This document shows, piece by piece, positions 60,052 to 64,000 of a DNA stretch of 64,000 nucleotides. Every line of letters starts with the position of its first letter. Position 1 is the stretch's first letter. The stretch comes from JAJDAH01 sp964487605 (lineage in GTDB: Bacteria; Myxococcota_A; Polyangia; Polyangiales; Polyangiaceae). The position numbers and the translations under genes were made by a program. The notes beneath the pieces were generated by a model. The model worked only from the letters and a program-made list of their open reading frames with translations. It was not told the DNA's origin and did not search any database. The stretch is from assembly GCA_964487605.1 (NCBI GenBank), contig CAZARU010000024.1:8456-72455 (forward strand), written 5' to 3'.

Positions 60052-63000
60052 TCACGCCGTCTGGCCCGAACCGGCCCGTATCGCGCGCAGGGGCACGCGC
60101 CGACAGAGCACCGCCTGAGCCTTCCACCGCTCGGCGGGCGAGAGGTCGACGACGATCTCCACGACGCTGCCGACCTTCCTGCCGATGACCTCGCCGTCCC
60201 GGAAGAGCAGCCGGTTCGTCATCACGGCAGGGACACGCTCGCCGGGGATCAGGGTGCCCACGACGTTCAACGGATCGACGGCGGACACCGAGACCAGGGT
60301 GCCCGGGGCGGCCTGGCGCCGCACGCGGCGCAGCTGCTCGACGGCCTCCGGCAGGGCGAACTGCTCACCGCTGAGCCCCGCGACGAACCGCCCTCCGCGG
60401 ATCTCGCCTCGCGCTTCGAGGCGACGCAGGCTCCGCAGCACGTCGCGCCACGGCGGCAGCGCGGGCTCGCGCTCCACCGCGCGGCGAAACACGACACCCC
60501 AGCGCCGAAGGAGCGCGCGCGCGACGTGCTCGACCGCATCGACCTCCGCACTGCACGTGTCCGTCTCCACGAGCGACCACCTGCCGGCGCCGTGCATGCC
60601 CGGGATGCCCCCGGAGCGCCGCTTGCGCAGGCCCTCGCGACGCTTGCTCGAAGGCACGAGCAGCGCGCGCAGTCCGGCGTAGGCGTCGCTCGTCGCCTCG
60701 CCACGCGCGACGAGCTCCGCGAGAGCTTCCTCGACACGCGCGCGGAGCAGACCGGTCGCGCTGACGAGATCGTCGAAGAACGACGCTCCGCGCCCCCGCA
60801 GCGCGTCTCGAACCGCGAGCGCGTCCGCCGTCGGCGGCGTGGCGTCACCCGCGGGCACCCCGTGGGCGCGCCAGACGGCGCGAGTCGGCCGGTCGAGCAA
60901 CGCGAGCGGCGTGGCGCGCACGGGACCCGAGGAGCGGGCGCCGCGCGGGCCGGCGACCGGCGGGGTGAGGCGGCCCCACGAGACGCGGCCGGACAGGCAG
61001 AGAGCGTCGAGCCACGCGGGATCGTAGTCGCTCACGCGCGCCGGCAGCACCTCCGCCTCCCAGGCGGCGGCGGCGATCTCGACCCCTTCGAGCTGACGAA
61101 CGACCGCGGCGACACTCTCGAGACCGCGCCCACGCGCGCCGGGCGCGACGCGCTGCCACTCGAGCAGGAACCGCACGTAGTCGCTCGCGGTCACCGCCTC
61201 GATCTCGGCCCGCAGGCGACCCATCGTGTACCGGTGAATCCTCGCCAGCAGGCGCCGCTCGCAGATCTCCTCGACCGTCGTTCCCGGCGTGAACCGTCCC
61301 CGCAGAACGAACCCCTCGGCCTCCAGCGCTGCCACGGCGACGCGAACCGCGTCTTCGCCGAGCAGTCCGAGCGAGACGAGGCCGGCGACCGTCACCGGCC
61401 CGGTGCTCTCGAGGCGCCCCCGAAGCAGCTCGACGGCCGCGGATTCGGGCGTCCACGCGACGCGGGCGAGCTCGTGGGGCACCTCGACCTGGGGACCGAG
61501 CGCGGCTCCCAGGTGAAGCGCGAAGAGCTCCGGTAGGCGGTCCGTCGCGAACCAGAGGCGCGCCGACCCGACCGTCGCGACGGTGGCGCGCCCGTCAGCG
61601 CAGAGGCGATCGAACGCTTCCTCCCAGCCGTGGGCCCTGCCCTCGCGCTCGGTGGCGAACCCGAGGAGCGTCAGTCCATCGTGCAGCTCGTCGGCGGTGG
61701 CGGCGCTCGGCCACGCCTCGGATCGGACGCGGTCGACCGCTGCCGCGTCGAGCGCGCCGAGATCCGAAGCGGCCTGCGGGTCCAGCCAGCGCCGGGCGAA
61801 CACAGCCTGCGTCCGGCGCTCCTCGAGCGGGGCGTCATCGAGGAACGCGTAGGGGCGAGCGGTCAGCACCTCTTGCGCGAGCGGCGACGGCTCGGTCAGG
61901 TCACGGGCGACGAGCCGCTTCTCCCCCCCCGCGATCTGGCGGAGGAGCCTCTCGAACGCAGCGAGGTCCATCGCCTCTCGAAGGCAGTCCTCCACGGTTT
62001 GCGCGACGAGAGGGTGATCCGGGATCTCTCTCTGGCCCGTGAGGTTCTCCGCGCACGCGACGCTGTCCGGGAAGACGACGGTGATGAGGTCGTCCGCGTC
62101 CATCCGCTGGAACCGGGGCGGCACCTTCCTTCCGCCGCGCCAGCGGAGCACGGCGAGGGCACGAGAGGCGTTCCACCGCCAGCGCGTCGCGAACATGGGC
62201 GCCACGAGCGCGGCCTGGATCAGGCTGTCCCGAACGGCCCCCGGGCGAACGTAGCCAAACACCTCATCGAGAGGAAAGCTGTGGACCGGACCCAGCGACA
62301 GGACGATGGCGTCCTCCGTCGCCGCGGCCTGCAGCTCGAAGTTGAACGTCTGGCAGAACCTCTTGCGCAGCGAGAGGCCCCAGGCGCGGTTGATGCGACT
62401 CCCGAACGGCGAGTGCACGACGACCTGCATGCCACCGCTGTCGTCGAAGAAGCGCTCGATGACGAGCGTCTCCGCGGAGGGCATGACGCCGAGCGCTGCG
62501 CGCCCTGCGGCCAGGTAATGGACGAGCTGCGCGGCGGCCGCCGCATCGACGCCGGAACGCCCGGCGAGGCGCTCGACGGCGAGCGACGTGCCCCCCGCGC
62601 CGAGCCACTCGTCGACGCTCGTCTTCAGGCGCGACACGGCAAGGCTCAGCTCTGGCGTGCGGCTGGGCGCCTCCCCCAGCCAGAACGGGATCGTCGGCGG
62701 CTGCCCCCGCGCGTTCTCCACACGCACGCGGCCGGGCTCGACGCGGAGGATCTTCCACGACGTGTTGCCGAGCTGGAACACGTCTCCCTGCATGCTCTCG
62801 ATCGCGAAGTCCTCGTGGACGCTGCCCACCGTCGCGCCGGTGGGCTCCTCGACGACCTCGTAGTCGGCGACGTCGGGGATGGCGCCGCCCGACGTCATGG
62901 CGGCGAGGCGCGCACCACGCCGCGGCCGGAGCTTGCGATGGACCGAATCCCTGTGCAGGTGCGCACCCCGACGGCCGCGACGGGTCGAGAAACCGTCGTG

Positions 63001-64000
63001 GAGCATGCGGACCACCTCGTCGTACCGGGGGCGCTCGAGCGCTGCGTACGGATGCGCGCGGCGGACCCGGTCGTAGAGCTCGTCCTCGCCGCACTCGAGC
63101 TCGCTCGCGACGGTGGCGACGATCTGCTGGGCGAGGATGTCGAGCGGTCCCTCGGGGATGCTCACCGCGTCGAGCTCGTCGCGCGCCACGGCGTCCAGCA
63201 ACGCCACGGCTTCGACCAGTTCGTCACGGGACAGCGGAAAGAGGCGGCCCTTGGGCGTGGCCGTCTTGTGATGCCCCGAGCGCCCCACCCGCTGCAGGAG
63301 CGCCGCGATGGACCGCGTCGAGCCGAGCTGCACCACGAGATCGACCATGCCCACGTCGATACCGAGCTCGAGGGACGAGGTGGCGACCAGGGCTCGCAGC
63401 TTGCCGGCCTTCAGCCTCTGCTCCGCGTCCAGGCGCTGATCGCGCGAGAGGCTCCCATGGTGAGAGCGGACGGCGTCGCTGCCGAGCCGCTCGGCGAGGT
63501 GCCGCGCCACGCGCTCGGCGAGCCGACGCGTGTTGACGAAGACGAGGGTCGTTCGCTCGGCTCGAACCAGCTCGGAGATGCGATCGTAGATCTCCTCCCA
63601 GACTTCTCCGCTCATCACGGCTTCGAGGGGGGAGCGAGGGACCTCGATGGCGAGATCCCTTTCCCGGGAGTGGCCTTCGTCCACGATGGCGCAGGGCAGG
63701 CCGTGAGGAGCCGCGCCTCCCACGAGAAAACGGGCGACGACCTCCACGGGACGCTGCGTCGCCGAGAGGCCGATGCGAGCGGGACGAGGCCCTCGCACGT
63801 CGCCCCGGCTCGAAAGCACCAGCTCGTCGAGCCTCTCCAGCGAAAGCGCCAGGTGAGCACCGCGCTTGTCGCGGACCATGGCGTGGATCTCGTCCACGAT
63901 GACGGTGCGGACGGTGGACAGCATGCGCCGCCCGCCTTCGCTCGTCAGCAGGATGTAGAGCGACTCCGGCGTCGTCACCACCACGTGCGGCGGGCGCCGC
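60052..64000 (-). CDS. lhr: Lhr-family ATP-dependent helicase, 5' end cut by window edge
   Basis: Large helicase of the Lhr group; about 1315 residues are visible and the N-terminus with Walker A lies beyond the right edge. The visible part starts with VVVTTPESLYILLTSEGG (motif Ib) and VIVDEIHAMVRDKRGAHLA (DEIH Walker B box), then IGLSATQRPVEVVARFL (motif III), LVFVNTRRLAERVARHLAER and LLQRVGRSGHHKTATPKGR (motif VI). The long C-terminal region, including winged-helix-like and Lhr-specific domains, runs to VLCRRVPLRAIRAGSGQTA. Lhr proteins unwind DNA or RNA-DNA hybrids and are linked to DNA repair. The codon at 63984 is only an internal GTG, not the start. Confidence 0.92.
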   Translation of the reverse strand, partial: RRPPHVVVTTPESLYILLTSEGGRRMLSTVRTVIVDEIHAMVRDKRGAHLALSLERLDELVLSSRGDVRGPRPARIGLSATQRPVEVVARFLVGGAAPHGLPCAIVDEGHSRERDLAIEVPRSPLEAVMSGEVWEEIYDRISELVRAERTTLVFVNTRRLAERVARHLAERLGSDAVRSHHGSLSRDQRLDAEQRLKAGKLRALVATSSLELGIDVGMVDLVVQLGSTRSIAALLQRVGRSGHHKTATPKGRLFPLSRDELVEAVALLDAVARDELDAVSIPEGPLDILAQQIVATVASELECGEDELYDRVRRAHPYAALERPRYDEVVRMLHDGFSTRRGRRGAHLHRDSVHRKLRPRRGARLAAMTSGGAIPDVADYEVVEEPTGATVGSVHEDFAIESMQGDVFQLGNTSWKILRVEPGRVRVENARGQPPTIPFWLGEAPSRTPELSLAVSRLKTSVDEWLGAGGTSLAVERLAGRSGVDAAAAAQLVHYLAAGRAALGVMPSAETLVIERFFDDSGGMQVVVHSPFGSRINRAWGLSLRKRFCQTFNFELQAAATEDAIVLSLGPVHSFPLDEVFGYVRPGAVRDSLIQAALVAPMFATRWRWNASRALAVLRWRGGRKVPPRFQRMDADDLITVVFPDSVACAENLTGQREIPDHPLVAQTVEDCLREAMDLAAFERLLRQIAGGEKRLVARDLTEPSPLAQEVLTARPYAFLDDAPLEERRTQAVFARRWLDPQAASDLGALDAAAVDRVRSEAWPSAATADELHDGLTLLGFATEREGRAHGWEEAFDRLCADGRATVATVGSARLWFATDRLPELFALHLGAALGPQVEVPHELARVAWTPESAAVELLRGRLESTGPVTVAGLVSLGLLGEDAVRVAVAALEAEGFVLRGRFTPGTTVEEICERRLLARIHRYTMGRLRAEIEAVTASDYVRFLLEWQRVAPGARGRGLESVAAVVRQLEGVEIAAAAWEAEVLPARVSDYDPAWLDALCLSGRVSWGRLTPPVAGPRGARSSGPVRATPLALLDRPTRAVWRAHGVPAGDATPPTADALAVRDALRGRGASFFDDLVSATGLLRARVEEALAELVARGEATSDAYAGLRALLVPSSKRREGLRKRRSGGIPGMHGAGRWSLVETDTCSAEVDAVEHVARALLRRWGVVFRRAVEREPALPPWRDVLRSLRRLEARGEIRGGRFVAGLSGEQFALPEAVEQLRRVRRQAAPGTLVSVSAVDPLNVVGTLIPGERVPAVMTNRLLFRDGEVIGRKVGSVVEIVVDLSPAERWKAQAVLCRRVPLRAIRAGSGQTA

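Overview
The window is about 64 kb of GC-rich DNA (roughly 70% G+C by eye) with dense, mostly short-spaced genes on both strands. The content points to a myxobacterium, most likely of the Polyangiales/Sorangiineae type. The grounds are: Hanks-type kinases with the variant HRDIS loop, a kinase fused to an AgmX/PglI-like C-terminal domain, MopE-like metal-binding motifs in envelope proteins, and many lipoproteins with long Gly/Ala/Ser-rich linkers after the lipobox. The species is not determined. I saw no tRNA, rRNA, CRISPR array, insertion sequence or prophage.

Layout. 1-6 kb: an SDR oxidoreductase cut by the window edge, an AI-2E family permease, a three-gene ECF sigma / membrane protein / CpxP-like sensor operon, and a membrane-fused spermidine synthase-like protein. 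6-16 kb: POT peptide transporter, collagen-like lipoprotein, RumA-type RNA methyltransferase, an unknown protein, an HDOD protein, a crotonase and a VanW-family protein. 16-27 kb: a small coiled-coil protein, a second membrane-fused spermidine synthase-like protein, a fatty-acid hydroxylase, a small unknown protein, lipoproteins, a DUF362 protein, a FecR-domain protein and a HAD phosphatase. 27-32 kb: an FGE-like (SUMF1) lipoprotein, two divergent citrate synthase paralogues (one with an N-terminal HTH) sharing a palindrome-rich promoter region, and a Ser/Thr kinase.

32-36 kb: a DUF2254-like membrane protein and a TetR regulator translationally coupled to a sterol desaturase-family protein. 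36-45 kb: a minus-strand cluster of three membrane sulfatase-superfamily proteins plus a ferritin-like lipoprotein; the middle sulfatase-like gene carries an apparent frameshift. 45-52 kb: TAXI solute-binding protein, MetE-like protein, a membrane-anchored ferritin-like protein, a second kinase, an ABC1/UbiB-like protein and a pectin acetylesterase-like lipoprotein. 52-64 kb: a very large single-chain biotin-dependent carboxylase of eukaryotic acetyl-CoA carboxylase architecture, two small lipoproteins, and an Lhr-type helicase cut by the right edge.

The most interesting points are the divergent citrate synthase pair with its shared operator-like palindromes, the single-chain carboxylase, the sulfatase-like cluster with MopE motifs but no formylglycine signature, the frameshift in one of its members, and the CnrYXH-like sigma module. 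Assignments rest on motif recognition by eye; no database search was run.
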